A stretch of DNA of 64,000 nt from Okeanomitos corallinicola TIOX110. GTDB taxonomy: Bacteria; Cyanobacteriota; Cyanobacteriia; Cyanobacteriales; Nostocaceae. Positions 19,412-29,701 of the stretch are shown piece after piece. The notes under the pieces are model-generated. The model made no database searches. It was not told where the DNA came from and worked only from the letters and a program-made list of their open reading frames with translations. Within the stretch, counting starts at the first letter, position 1; every line of letters begins with the position of its first letter. The position numbers and the translations under genes were made by a program. Where the stretch lies: assembly GCF_038050375.1 (NCBI RefSeq), contig NZ_CP150886.1, forward strand, positions 806,001-870,000, in the 5' to 3' direction.

Positions 19412-20473
19412 ATGAATCCAGAAGTATCAGTCATTATTCCTGCCTATAATACAGAGAAATATTTAGCCAAAGCTATTGAATCTGTATTACAACAAACTCT
19501 AGATAACTTAGAAATCATCATAGTAGATGATGCTTCTACAGATGGCACAGTAGCAGTAGCTAAAAGCTTTACAGACCCACGAGTAAAAGTATTAGTTAAT
19601 TCAGAAAATCTTGGTGCTGCTGCAACGAGAAACCGCGCTATTAGAGAAGCAACGGGAAAATGGATAGCCTTACTAGACTCCGATGACTGGTACTCTCTAG
19701 ACAGATTGGAAAAGCTTTTATCTGTAGCAGATTCTCAAGCAGCAGATATGGTAGCTGATGATCTCTACTATATCAATGATGGAGAAGAATTTTTTTGGAG
19801 TACATTATTTACTCAAAGTGATGATAAACTTCATGAAATTACTCAAATCAGCCCAGTCCAATTTGTCAATACTCATTCAACATTCGGAGTTGGCTTAACT
19901 CTTGGTTTGACAAAACCAATGATTAAAAAACAATTCATACTAGAGCATAAAATTGAGTATGACGAAAATATCAGATTAGGTCAAGATTTTTGGTTTTATA
20001 TTCGTTGTTTGAGTAATGGGGCTAATTTTTTTGTTACTCCTGAACCCTATTATTTCTATCGTAATCGTCTGGGAGGATTAACAAAAAAAAGCCAATTGCA
20101 ACGATGGGATCAATATTGTCGAGACAGTGAATATTTTCTCCAACAGGACTTCATCACAAATAATCAACCATTAGCAGAAGCATTATCTCAACGTCTGCAA
20201 TTAATTCAAGAAAGTAGACCTTACTTTAAAGTTCTAGACAGTATCCGTAAAAGTAACTTATTGCAGATTGCCACTGATATGGTTATGAATCCATCTTTTT
20301 TTATCCATTTTGCTAAACGACTACCATCAAGAATAAGTAGGTCGGCGTTAAAAATTGTAGTTATGAGAAAGCAGCAAGGAAGAGGCTTTTTGGCAACTTT
20401 ACTTTTTGTTATATACTTCGGTTTTTCCGCGTCTTTCTACTTACAACAAGGTTATATATACTACTTTACTTAA
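19412..20473 (+). CDS. Family 2 glycosyltransferase
   Basis: 353 aa. GT-A fold: SVIIPAYNTEKYLAKAIESVLQQT at the start, IIIVDDASTDGT, then LLDSDDWY with the DxD metal site. The C-terminal part is less conserved and ends with a hydrophobic stretch that may sit on the membrane. Adds a sugar to the lipid-linked repeat unit; donor unknown. Confidence 0.9.
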   Translation: MNPEVSVIIPAYNTEKYLAKAIESVLQQTLDNLEIIIVDDASTDGTVAVAKSFTDPRVKVLVNSENLGAAATRNRAIREATGKWIALLDSDDWYSLDRLEKLLSVADSQAADMVADDLYYINDGEEFFWSTLFTQSDDKLHEITQISPVQFVNTHSTFGVGLTLGLTKPMIKKQFILEHKIEYDENIRLGQDFWFYIRCLSNGANFFVTPEPYYFYRNRLGGLTKKSQLQRWDQYCRDSEYFLQQDFITNNQPLAEALSQRLQLIQESRPYFKVLDSIRKSNLLQIATDMVMNPSFFIHFAKRLPSRISRSALKIVVMRKQQGRGFLATLLFVIYFGFSASFYLQQGYIYYFT

Positions 20474-20563
20474 GGTGCTAAATAAGTAGAAATGTATTCT
20501 TATCCCTGATTCGTTTAATTTGCTCAGTTTCAGAAGTACAAATAATCAAAAAAGGAGTTATTC

Positions 20564-21505
20564 ATGGAACCAAGAGGAACTGAATTAGTAAATCTTTACA
20601 AACGTAACTATAACATCCCGGCTGATGTAGAAGTAACAGAAGCAATGATACTTCAGCACTGGAATTTAGAAAAAAAATTGACAAAAGAGCTTTGGGAATC
20701 AACTCCAGAAAATAGATGGGAAGTTTTTGAGCAAGCTTACACCCTTCTATATAGTGAAATAGAATGGTTGAACAAACTACCAGGAGACACTAGAAGTCCA
20801 AGCGAAAGATATCAGACTTGGGTTGCAACCATAGGTTCTAAACCCAAGAAAATTTATGAAATTGGTTCTGGAAAAGGAGAAATGATTTCATATTTATCTC
20901 AATGCGAATTTGAATGTAAAGGGACAGAAGTTACCAGAGAACGTGGAGAAAAACATATAAAAGAGTCTTCATCTTACTTATCTTGGGGTAACACTGATGG
21001 GGTAAATTTAGAACAATTTGAACCTGCTAATTATTATGATGTAGTCCTATCAAACCAAGTAATTGAACATTTTCATCCTGATGATTTACAAACACATTTT
21101 CAGAGTGCTTACAGTATCCTGAATGAAAATGGACGCTACATTTTTAGTACCCCACATTGTCATACTGGTCCTCATGATGTTTCATTTGTATTCAAATACG
21201 ATGATTCTAAAGGTATGCACCTTAAAGAATATACGTACCATGAATTAATTGAGCCATTAACTTTGGCTGGGTTTAAAAGCGTATCTTGTGCTGTTCCTTT
21301 TGCAATTAACAAATTGCTGGTAAAACTGGGAATTAAAAAACCAGAACAGCTAACAAAAATCGGTATATTTTACTTCAATTTTATGCTAATTGTAGAAAGA
21401 ATACTCTTCTTAATTCCTAGTAAGAAAGTACGTCGTCCCTTAGCTAGATTCTTAAGAAAGCTGTATATTTTTGCGGATAATATTTTCTTAATTGCCCAGA
21501 AATAG
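20564..21505 (+). CDS. SAM-dependent methyltransferase (class I)
   Basis: 313 aa. Motif I is IYEIGSGKGEMISYLSQ, then DVVLSNQVIEHFHPDDLQTHFQSAY and FSTPHCHTGPHDVS. It probably methylates a sugar of the exopolysaccharide. A strong aaaggag site precedes the ATG. 58 bases carry no other gene upstream of it. Confidence 0.85.
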   Translation: MEPRGTELVNLYKRNYNIPADVEVTEAMILQHWNLEKKLTKELWESTPENRWEVFEQAYTLLYSEIEWLNKLPGDTRSPSERYQTWVATIGSKPKKIYEIGSGKGEMISYLSQCEFECKGTEVTRERGEKHIKESSSYLSWGNTDGVNLEQFEPANYYDVVLSNQVIEHFHPDDLQTHFQSAYSILNENGRYIFSTPHCHTGPHDVSFVFKYDDSKGMHLKEYTYHELIEPLTLAGFKSVSCAVPFAINKLLVKLGIKKPEQLTKIGIFYFNFMLIVERILFLIPSKKVRRPLARFLRKLYIFADNIFLIAQK

Positions 21506-21536
21506 AACTAAAAGGGAAATAAATAAAACATAAATA

Positions 21537-22967
21537 ATGCCCGAACCAAAGCTACTTAAAAATTCCCTGGCACTATTAGTAAATAGGTTAACTCAGGGAA
21601 TTGCCACTTTTGTCCTTACCACAGTCATAGCTCGTAATTTAGGAGCTTATGAGTTAGGACAATATGTACTAGCAATCAGCTATTACTACATCTTTGTCAC
21701 TTTTGTAGGCCAAGGCTTAAAAACTTTATTTACCAGAGAACTGGCCAGAGAAGCAGAAGCCACACCCGTTTATCTAGTTAGTGGCACATTTTTACAATTA
21801 ATTTTAAGTATTATTGGTTATGTGCTATTAGTCGTTGTAGTATTTTTACTGCCATATAATCCTGACACCTCAATGGTTTGCTACATCATGGGGTTGGCAG
21901 TCATACCCTTTGCGCTTTCCAACATTACAGAAGCAATTTTTCAAGCGCAGGAAAATATGCACCTGATAGCCATCACCACCGTACCAATTTATATCCTACG
22001 TACGGCAATAATGATCTGGTTTGTCAACCTCAAGTATTCAGTTAATCAGATTGCCGTTATCATGGTAATTTCTGAAGTCATAGTATTAATAACACAATGG
22101 ACTTACCTGGTCAATACTATTAAACCAGCTTGGCAGATTCAGAAAGAATTTATGATCAAATCTCTCTATTCTGTCCGTACATTTTTCGCCATTGATGCTT
22201 CGGGGATTATCGCCGGAAAAATGGATATTCTCTTAATATCCCTACTCGGAAGCGAGTTCCTGGTAGGACTTTATGGGATGATTTCACAGTTAATGCAGCC
22301 TTTTATTATCATTTCTAATAGTGTTTCTCTGGCAGCTTTTCCTGCAATGTCGAAAGCAGTATCTTTAGGTAAAGAAAAACAAAAATCAGAAACAGAAAAT
22401 GTCCTAGAAATATTATTATCCATGTCCATACCCTTCATTATCGGAGTTTCAATTTTTGCCAATGAATTAATTGTGTTAATCTACAATGATCCTAAGTTTT
22501 TAGAAGCAAATTTACCATTACAAATTAATGTTTTTACTCTGATTGCCTCACCTTTTGTTCGTTCCTTTGGTTATTTACTTGTAGCTAATGGACTAGAAAA
22601 GTTTAACCTGTTAGAAGTCATTGTCACCACAGTTTCCGGTGGAGTATCAGGAGTAATTCTCATTACTAAATATAAATTAATTGGTGCTGCACTGATGAAA
22701 ATAGTGATGGCTTTTAGTGCTTGTGGTTTATTAACTTATGCTGTATGTAATCGCCTATTTTTTATAGATTTATGGCGAGTGATACGCCGTCCTATGTTAA
22801 TTGGTGGCTTGATGTCAATAATATTTTTACTACTCAAAACCTTGAATTTAGATTTTTTGTTAATACTTGGCATCTCCATAGTTACTTATATCTTGATTGT
22901 AGCCCTATTATTTATGAATGATTTCGGGGGATTTAATTTAATTTTACAAAAGATATCTAGAAAATAA
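21537..22967 (+). CDS. Oligosaccharide flippase (Wzx/MATE-like)
   Basis: 476 aa with about 12-14 hydrophobic helices and no large soluble domain. The N-terminus (KNSLALLVNRLTQGIATFVLTTVIARNLGAYELGQY) is typical of the polysaccharide_synt family. It flips the lipid-linked repeat unit across the membrane for the Wzy polymerase encoded two genes downstream. Confidence 0.9.
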   Translation: MPEPKLLKNSLALLVNRLTQGIATFVLTTVIARNLGAYELGQYVLAISYYYIFVTFVGQGLKTLFTRELAREAEATPVYLVSGTFLQLILSIIGYVLLVVVVFLLPYNPDTSMVCYIMGLAVIPFALSNITEAIFQAQENMHLIAITTVPIYILRTAIMIWFVNLKYSVNQIAVIMVISEVIVLITQWTYLVNTIKPAWQIQKEFMIKSLYSVRTFFAIDASGIIAGKMDILLISLLGSEFLVGLYGMISQLMQPFIIISNSVSLAAFPAMSKAVSLGKEKQKSETENVLEILLSMSIPFIIGVSIFANELIVLIYNDPKFLEANLPLQINVFTLIASPFVRSFGYLLVANGLEKFNLLEVIVTTVSGGVSGVILITKYKLIGAALMKIVMAFSACGLLTYAVCNRLFFIDLWRVIRRPMLIGGLMSIIFLLLKTLNLDFLLILGISIVTYILIVALLFMNDFGGFNLILQKISRK

Positions 22968-22985
22968 ATCAAGGTAAAAACTAAA

Positions 22986-24077
22986 ATGAAAGTTGTTTTA
23001 TTAAATCTATGTTTTAAAGAATATGCCACAGAGCTAGCTAATGGTTTAGTTAACTATGTAGACTTAACAGTAATTCAACAGGAAAATAAAGACCAAGACG
23101 CTAGAGAAGTTCTTGATCCGCGCATTTCTGTACTGACATTTAACAAACCCAAAATGCGCGATCCCAAAAATATCCAAGCTATGGGTGAAATGATGGATTT
23201 AATTCGTCAAGTTAATCCAGATATCCTACACGTACAAGAAGTTAATGATATTTGGTATCTGTTGACAATTTTATTTCAGAAATTGCCACCTTTGGTAACA
23301 ACCATTCATGATATTTTTTCCCATCCAGGAGATGCTACCAAGGTCTTTGGTTCTGATTATAGTAGACCTATTGCTTTTTATCGTTCTCAGAAAATTATCG
23401 TTCATACAGAACAACTAAAAAATACCCTTCATCAAAAATATTTCCTACCTAATCACAAAGTTCATGTTTTCCCACATGGGGAAATTGCCACTTGGTATAA
23501 ACGTCATGAACATAAAGATATACCAGCTAAAGAACCCTTTACCTTACTATTTTTTGGCAGAATTTGGCCATATAAAGGCTTGAAATATTTAGTAGAAGCA
23601 ATGCCATTAGTAGCGGCAAAAATTCCTCAAGTAAAACTAATTATTGCTGGTAGAGGAGAAAAAATAGAACAATATTTTCCCAATGGTTATGATAAAGAAC
23701 GCTACGAAATCCTCAACCAATTTATTACCAATGAAGATGTAATTAAATTATTTGCTCGCAGTACGATTACAGTTTTACCCTACATTGAAGCCTCACAAAG
23801 TGGTGTAGCTGCACTTTCCTATGGTATGGGAACACCAGTTATTGCATCAGATGTAGGGGGATTAAGTGAAATAGTTAAACATCAACAAGATGGTTTATTA
23901 GTTCCCCCCTGTGATGTTAAAGCTTTAGCAGAATCTATTATTTCTCTTTTACAAAACCAGGAGTTATATCAAAAAATGCAAGCAGCAACATTAATCCGTT
24001 GTCAACAGGATTTAAACTGGTCAAATATTGCAGAACAAACTGTGCGTGTTTACCATAAATTATTACAAGTCAAATAA
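22986..24077 (+). CDS. Family 4 glycosyltransferase
   Basis: 363 aa GT-B enzyme. The C-terminal half has LLFFGRIWPYKGLKYLVEAM, LIIAGRGE, and IEASQSGVAALSYGMGTPVIASDVGG, the donor-binding E-x7-E region in an S-Q-S variant. Retaining transfer from a nucleotide sugar to the growing repeat unit. Start follows the flippase by 18 bases. Confidence 0.9.
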   Translation: MKVVLLNLCFKEYATELANGLVNYVDLTVIQQENKDQDAREVLDPRISVLTFNKPKMRDPKNIQAMGEMMDLIRQVNPDILHVQEVNDIWYLLTILFQKLPPLVTTIHDIFSHPGDATKVFGSDYSRPIAFYRSQKIIVHTEQLKNTLHQKYFLPNHKVHVFPHGEIATWYKRHEHKDIPAKEPFTLLFFGRIWPYKGLKYLVEAMPLVAAKIPQVKLIIAGRGEKIEQYFPNGYDKERYEILNQFITNEDVIKLFARSTITVLPYIEASQSGVAALSYGMGTPVIASDVGGLSEIVKHQQDGLLVPPCDVKALAESIISLLQNQELYQKMQAATLIRCQQDLNWSNIAEQTVRVYHKLLQVK

Positions 24078-24098
24078 AGGAAATTTGATTAGGAAATT

Positions 24099-25418
24099 AT
24101 GAAAATTTCGTTAAAGCATTTTGAATATGTATTTACTGTATTCGCTATCCTGATTTATTCAGGGGGAATTGTACTTCTGATTCTCTCTGGAGGTGCAAAT
24201 GAAAGTGATGTAGCAGTTAACTATAATACAGCCTTATTAACACTTATCAATTTATTGATTTATTTAATTACTATTGTATTACTAATTATTAGGTGGAAAA
24301 AAACCATATTCGCTTTTACAACAAATCGTTTTATTTGGATGTTGTTAATAGTTGCTGTGATGTCAGTGTTTTGGTCTTTTTCACCAGGAGATACCAAAAA
24401 AGATGTATTTAAACTGATTTGTTCCAGTTTGTTTGGAGTCTATTTCTCTACACGCTATACTCTGAAAGAACAAATACAAATATTAGGTGTAACTTTTGGT
24501 TTAGCTATTATCCTCAGCTTTCTATTTGCAGTGGGATTACCTAAATATGGAAAAATGGGTGGGGTTCATGCTGGTAAATGGCGGGGAATATTCATGCACA
24601 AAAATAATCTTGGTATACAAATGCTGTTCAGCTGTATGGTATTTTTAACCCTGGCTATGAATGCTAAGAAAAAAGCTTGGATTTACTGGTGTGGTTGTGG
24701 TTTATCTATACTTTTAATCTTACTTGCTGCTTCTACAGCCGCGTTAGTTAATTTAGTCATACTGATAGGTGTTTTCTTTGTTTTACGCTCCCTATGGTTG
24801 CCCTATTCCTTAATGATACCTACCATCATGGGTATATCGAGTTTAGGAACAATTTTTTTCGTATGGTTTAAAGAAAATGAGGATTTGATATTTGGTGCAT
24901 TAGGTAAAGATTCTAACTTGAGTGGGAGAGGAGAGTTATGGGGTCATGTATATGACATGATTTGGAAACAACCTTGGTTGGGATATGGATATGGTGGTTT
25001 CTGGCATGGTTGGAATGGAGAGTCTGCCTACATTTGGTTTGCTGAACCCTGGACTCCCACCCATCCCCATAGTGGCTTTTTGGACTTGTGGCTAGATTTG
25101 GGTTTATTAGGACTTTCAATATTCTGGATGGGATTTGTAATTAGTTGTATTAGAGCGCTATTAATAGTGCGGTTAAATAAGTCGGAAGAAAATCTTTTTC
25201 CCACAATGATGATGATTTACTTAATATTAGCTAATTTAGCGGAAACAGCATTAATCGGGTCTGAGAATTGGATACTTTATATAGCATTTTCCTGTTCAAC
25301 GGTAAGCTTATTAAATGAAAATAAATCTCAAAAAAAATTCAGAAAGTCAATTAAAAACACAGATTTTACGTACTTGACGGGAGGTGATAAAAATGAAAAT
25401 CTTAATGCTAGGAGCTAG
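24099..25418 (+). CDS. O-antigen ligase/polymerase family protein (Wzy-like)
   Basis: 439 aa, about 10-11 membrane helices. The longest periplasmic loop contains LSGRGELWGHVYDMIWKQPWLGYGYGGFW and HPHSGFLDLWLDLGLLG, the PF04932 pattern with the conserved Arg and His. It polymerises or ligates the flipped repeat units. The hydrophilic tail overlaps the next gene by 26 bases. Confidence 0.88.
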   Translation: MKISLKHFEYVFTVFAILIYSGGIVLLILSGGANESDVAVNYNTALLTLINLLIYLITIVLLIIRWKKTIFAFTTNRFIWMLLIVAVMSVFWSFSPGDTKKDVFKLICSSLFGVYFSTRYTLKEQIQILGVTFGLAIILSFLFAVGLPKYGKMGGVHAGKWRGIFMHKNNLGIQMLFSCMVFLTLAMNAKKKAWIYWCGCGLSILLILLAASTAALVNLVILIGVFFVLRSLWLPYSLMIPTIMGISSLGTIFFVWFKENEDLIFGALGKDSNLSGRGELWGHVYDMIWKQPWLGYGYGGFWHGWNGESAYIWFAEPWTPTHPHSGFLDLWLDLGLLGLSIFWMGFVISCIRALLIVRLNKSEENLFPTMMMIYLILANLAETALIGSENWILYIAFSCSTVSLLNENKSQKKFRKSIKNTDFTYLTGGDKNENLNARS

Positions 25419-26475
25419 TTTACAACAAAATGGTGGTATAGCTACAGTTGAAAATCTGATCATTCAACATATTCCTAATGATGTTAAAATCCTGCATATT
25501 ACTACTCATGCTGAGGGTTCTATTATTCATAGAATCATAATTTTTATTCAGGCTATTACTAAATTTTTAGGTCAAATTCTCACACAAAAAGTAGATGCTA
25601 TACACATTCATCTTTCTGATGGAGGTAGCCTTGTCCGCAAAGCTATTTTAGTAATTTTATCTTTGCCATTTCATAAACCTGTCATTATGCACGCTCATGG
25701 GGCAGAATTTGAGATGAAATATCAAAAGTTTCCCCAATGTTTACAGAAAGGTTTAAGTTATATCTTGCAGCAATGTCAAGGTTTTATAGTCCTTTCAGAA
25801 ACCTGGGAAAAATATTATATTGACAATCTTGGTTTAAATCCAAACCGGGTTTTTGTATTGCCTAACCCTACTGAATTACCTGCTCAAATTCCCCAGCGAA
25901 AAAATTCTCATCCCGTGAGTTTAGTTTTTTGTGGGCGAGTTGGTGAACGGAAAGGAGCATTTGATCTAATTACTGCCTTTGCTAATCTACCAGAAGATCA
26001 AAAAAAATCCGCTCAATTAACTTTAGCAGGAGATGGAGAGATAGAAAAAGCCCAACAATTAGCAGCAGAATTGAAGATTACAGAACAAGTAAATTTTTTA
26101 GGTTGGATTAATTCTCAACAACGAGAACAAATTTTAGCCAAGGCAGATATATTTATTTTACCTTCCTATAATGAAGGTTTACCAATGGCAATTTTAGAAG
26201 CTATGGCTTGGGGTTTACCGATTATTACCACACCAGTGGGTGGTATTCCTGAATTGGTAATTAATCAGCAAAATGGTTTATTAGTACAACCAGGCAATAT
26301 TCAAGAATTATCAACAGCGATCGCATTATTAATTAAAGATGAAAAATTACGCAGGGATTTAGGTATAATTGCTAGAAATAATGTTGAACCCTATGACATC
26401 AATAATTACTGTCAGCATTTAGTTGATATATATTCTTCTTTATCAGAATTTCATAAAAGTAGAGGTATAAAATGA
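25393..26475 (+). CDS. Family 4 glycosyltransferase
   Basis: 360 aa. GT-B fold with ASLQQNGGIATVE at the start, VFCGRVGERKGAFDLI, LAGDGE and PSYNEGLPMAILEAMAWGLPIITTPVGGIPE, which holds the full E-x7-E motif. ATG 25393 is chosen since ggagg lies 8 bases upstream; a GTG at 25384 overlaps that site. Starts inside the preceding gene, so translation is coupled. Confidence 0.92.
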   Translation: MKILMLGASLQQNGGIATVENLIIQHIPNDVKILHITTHAEGSIIHRIIIFIQAITKFLGQILTQKVDAIHIHLSDGGSLVRKAILVILSLPFHKPVIMHAHGAEFEMKYQKFPQCLQKGLSYILQQCQGFIVLSETWEKYYIDNLGLNPNRVFVLPNPTELPAQIPQRKNSHPVSLVFCGRVGERKGAFDLITAFANLPEDQKKSAQLTLAGDGEIEKAQQLAAELKITEQVNFLGWINSQQREQILAKADIFILPSYNEGLPMAILEAMAWGLPIITTPVGGIPELVINQQNGLLVQPGNIQELSTAIALLIKDEKLRRDLGIIARNNVEPYDINNYCQHLVDIYSSLSEFHKSRGIK

Positions 26476-27251
26476 GAATTAACATCTGTGGCGTAGAAAT
26501 TGATAAATATAACTTTGACGAAGTTGTCGAAAAAATCATCAATCATTGTTTAGCACAAGGTAAACCAGAATATGTTGTGACTCCTAACGCTATGCACATT
26601 CTTTCATTACAACAAGATGCTGATTTTCGTGATATTTATCGGCGGGCTTTTTTAGTAGTTCCCGATGGAGTATCTCTACTGTGGGCGGCTAAATTTTTGA
26701 AAACTCCCTTAAATGGTAGAGTTAATGGTACAGATTTATTTGAACAACTCTGTGCGATCGCATCTGAAAAAGGATTAAAAGTATTTTTACTTGGAGGTCG
26801 TCCAGGAGCGGCTGAAAAAGCCCAAGAAGTCCTGCAAAACAGACATCCTAATTTAGCAATTGTGGGTACTTATTGCCCTGAGTATGGGTTTGAAAATAGA
26901 CCAGAAGAATTAGATTTGATCAACTCCAAAATTAAAGCTACTGCTCCTGATATCCTATTTGTAGGACTAGGCGCACCTAAACAAGAAAAATGGATCGCTA
27001 ATCATTATTTATCCTTGCAAATACCCGTAAGCTTAGGTATTGGTGTCAGTTTTGAACTGGTTGCAAATATGGTGAACAGAGCGCCAGTTTGGATGCAAAA
27101 AGCTGGTTTAGAGTGGCTATTTCGTCTGTTAGTTGAACCTCAACGTCTATGGAAACGTTATGTATTAGGAAATCCTGCCTTTATTTGGTTGGTACTCAAA
27201 CAACGCTTAGGAATGTCTAAATCATTTGCAAGTCAGGAGCTAAGGAATTGA
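26472..27251 (+). CDS. WecG/TagA/CpsF-family glycosyltransferase (GT26)
   Basis: 259 aa. Signatures: TPNAMHILSL, VPDGVSLLWAAKFL, GRVNGTDLFEQL, KVFLLGGRPGAAEKA and GLGAPKQEKWI. The family adds a sugar, often ManNAc or ManNAcA, to lipid-linked acceptors at the cytoplasmic face of the membrane. Overlaps the previous stop by ATGA. Confidence 0.93.
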   Translation: MRINICGVEIDKYNFDEVVEKIINHCLAQGKPEYVVTPNAMHILSLQQDADFRDIYRRAFLVVPDGVSLLWAAKFLKTPLNGRVNGTDLFEQLCAIASEKGLKVFLLGGRPGAAEKAQEVLQNRHPNLAIVGTYCPEYGFENRPEELDLINSKIKATAPDILFVGLGAPKQEKWIANHYLSLQIPVSLGIGVSFELVANMVNRAPVWMQKAGLEWLFRLLVEPQRLWKRYVLGNPAFIWLVLKQRLGMSKSFASQELRN

Positions 27252-28336
27252 AAATTAGTATTGGTATCCTCGCCTACAACGAGTTTAAAGAGATTCCCAC
27301 TACCTTACGTTCTCTCTTTAATCAAAGTATATTTCAAGACCCCAACGCCAACATAGAAATAGAAATCATTGTAGTTCCTAACGGTTGTACAGATGATACA
27401 GCAACTATCTCCCAAACTACTTTACAAGAGTTAGAAAAATCCTCTCAAAATCCCTCTATTTCCTGGCGTATTTGTGAAGTAGAAGAAGCCGGTAAACCAA
27501 ATGCTTGGAATCTTTACGTTCATCAATTTTCTTGTCCTGATGCTAACTATCTGTTCTTAATGGATGCAGATATTCAATTTCTGGAATCACAAACCCTCTA
27601 TAGGATGATGCAAACTCTAGAAAATACTCCTGATGCTTGGGTATCTGTAGACAAATTAGTAAAAGACGTAGCTTTAAAACCACAAAAAAACCTCATGGAA
27701 AAATTGTCAGTAGCAGTTTCCGGTGTATCAGGTGCAAAATCAGCTTGGATTTGTGGACAACTTTACTGTACTCGTACCGATATTTTACGCAAAATTTGGA
27801 TGCCTAAAGGTATTTTAGTTGAAGACGGTTTTTTGTGGAAAATGATTGTTACTGATCGCTTAACTTCTCCAGAAGTTCTGGAGCGAGTTGTGTTAACTGA
27901 GTCAGCTTCTCATGTCTTTGAAGCTTACACTCAAATCAATAGTTTATTACATCATGAATTGCGTCAAATAGTTGGTAATACTATTAACGATTTTATTTAC
28001 ACTCACTTACAGATAGATGATCATTCTAGTTCAGATGCCGGATCATTAATTAAGTTAAAAAATGAGGAAGATCCATCTTGGTTAGATAATTTAATTACTA
28101 CCAATGTACAAAAAAATGGTTGGTGGACTATTCCTAACTGGTTGCTAATTCGCCGATTACAAAGCCTGAGTAACCGTCCTGTTCAGAAAGCAATTTTGTT
28201 ATTTCCCGTATTTTTTATCGCTTTTTTATTAGATTTGCTCCTCTGTTGGCAAGCTAATTCACAATTCCACCAATGGGAAAGTAGTCGTTATCGGCAAAAA
28301 ATAGCAATCAAACAATCTATACAAGTAACAAGTTAG
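27248..28336 (+). CDS. Family 2 glycosyltransferase
   Basis: 362 aa. GT-A fold with ISIGILAYNEFKEIPTTLRSL, IIVVPNGCTDDT and LFLMDADIQF as the metal site. The C-terminal part has a membrane helix (about 312-330). Start is TTG overlapping the previous stop (TTGA), with aagga just upstream, so it is tightly coupled to the GT26 gene. Confidence 0.88.
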   Translation: MKISIGILAYNEFKEIPTTLRSLFNQSIFQDPNANIEIEIIVVPNGCTDDTATISQTTLQELEKSSQNPSISWRICEVEEAGKPNAWNLYVHQFSCPDANYLFLMDADIQFLESQTLYRMMQTLENTPDAWVSVDKLVKDVALKPQKNLMEKLSVAVSGVSGAKSAWICGQLYCTRTDILRKIWMPKGILVEDGFLWKMIVTDRLTSPEVLERVVLTESASHVFEAYTQINSLLHHELRQIVGNTINDFIYTHLQIDDHSSSDAGSLIKLKNEEDPSWLDNLITTNVQKNGWWTIPNWLLIRRLQSLSNRPVQKAILLFPVFFIAFLLDLLLCWQANSQFHQWESSRYRQKIAIKQSIQVTS

Positions 28337-28349
28337 TTGTGTAAGTAAA

Positions 28350-29516
28350 ATGAAAATCAATCATTTATTAACTAGAAGACGCGCTCTTTACTTAGGATTG
28401 GGAAGTTTAGCTAGTATTGGTACTTTAGCAACTGGAAAATGGATTAGTGATTGGCAGGATAATCAAGTTATTGCAGCTAATCAAAATAGAAGTTTCCATG
28501 TAGTAGGAAGCACCCCTTTAAAAGAACGTGCTGCCAAGAAAGGTTTAATCTATGGTGCAGATTGCGGTAGCTTAGAATTACAGTCTCAAACAGAATTACA
28601 AGCTGCTGTAATTCAAGAATGTGCCATGTTAGTCCCAGGGTTTTTAAAATGGGATATGTTGCGTCCTCAACCCAATACCTTTGATTTTACTAGAGGTGAT
28701 TGGTATATGAACTTTGCCCAAAAAAACCAGCTGTTGACGAGGGGACATACTTTAGTTTGGTATGAGTCCTTACCACGATGGTTTAAAGAAACAGTAAATA
28801 AACAAAATGCTCGGCAATTTTTAGAAGAACATATCAAAAGAGTTGCTGGTCGTTATGCCGGAAAAATGCACTCTTGGGATGTTGTCAATGAAGCTATTAA
28901 TGTTCCCGATGGACTCGCCAATGGTTGGAGAAAATCACCTTGGTTAGAATTTTTAGGAACAGATTATATTGACTTGGCTTTTCGACTTACTGCTGAGGTT
29001 GATCCCCAAGCTTTGTTAGTTTATAACGACTATGGATTAGATTATGATACTCCCGAAGATGAAGCCAAAAGAACTGCTGTCTTAAAGTTATTAGAGCGCT
29101 TGAAATCTCAGGGAACACCAATTCATGCTTTTGGGATGCAATCTCATCTTTCCGCCCATGAAACTCGTTTTAATCCGCAAAAACTACGCAATTTTTTCCG
29201 TGATATTGCGAGTTTAGGTCTGAAAATAATGATTACGGAACTGGATGTGATAGATAGAAAATTACCTCAAGACATAGATATCCGCGATCGCATTGTCGCC
29301 AGTGTCTATGAAGATTATCTTTCCGTCGCTTTAGATGAAAAAGCTGTCATTGCCGTGATTACTTGGGGATTGAGCGATCGCTATACCTGGTTATCCGAAT
29401 TTTATCCACGTGCTGATAAATTCCCTGTACGTCCTCTACCTTTAGATAATAAAATGCAGCGGAAGTTAGCTTGGAATGCTATAGCTCGTGCTTTTGATCA
29501 TGCCCCCAAACGCTAA
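28350..29516 (+). CDS. Exported GH10 endo-1,4-beta-xylanase-type glycanase
   Basis: 388 aa. A twin-arginine-like signal (TRRRALYLGLGS) leads into a full (beta/alpha)8 GH10 domain: FLKWDMLRPQPNTFDF, RGHTLVWYESLPRWF, then the acid/base E181 in SWDVVNEAI and the nucleophile E297 in MITELDV. Its place inside the exopolysaccharide operon suggests it trims or processes the new polymer, not that it degrades plant xylan; that is inference. Confidence 0.92.
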   Translation: MKINHLLTRRRALYLGLGSLASIGTLATGKWISDWQDNQVIAANQNRSFHVVGSTPLKERAAKKGLIYGADCGSLELQSQTELQAAVIQECAMLVPGFLKWDMLRPQPNTFDFTRGDWYMNFAQKNQLLTRGHTLVWYESLPRWFKETVNKQNARQFLEEHIKRVAGRYAGKMHSWDVVNEAINVPDGLANGWRKSPWLEFLGTDYIDLAFRLTAEVDPQALLVYNDYGLDYDTPEDEAKRTAVLKLLERLKSQGTPIHAFGMQSHLSAHETRFNPQKLRNFFRDIASLGLKIMITELDVIDRKLPQDIDIRDRIVASVYEDYLSVALDEKAVIAVITWGLSDRYTWLSEFYPRADKFPVRPLPLDNKMQRKLAWNAIARAFDHAPKR

Positions 29517-29701
29517 AAAGTAAAACATTACTAAGTAAAAATTCAGTATTCGGGAATTTATATAATTTCAATGTATAATATTTAGAATTAACATAGTCAT
29601 TTTCACATGATATTCTTTGTTGATTTTAAGTACATACTTAATAATTAGTTGTTTGTCTAAAGATTTAGAATCTTACATATTAATATAAATAGGAAAAGAA
29701 T

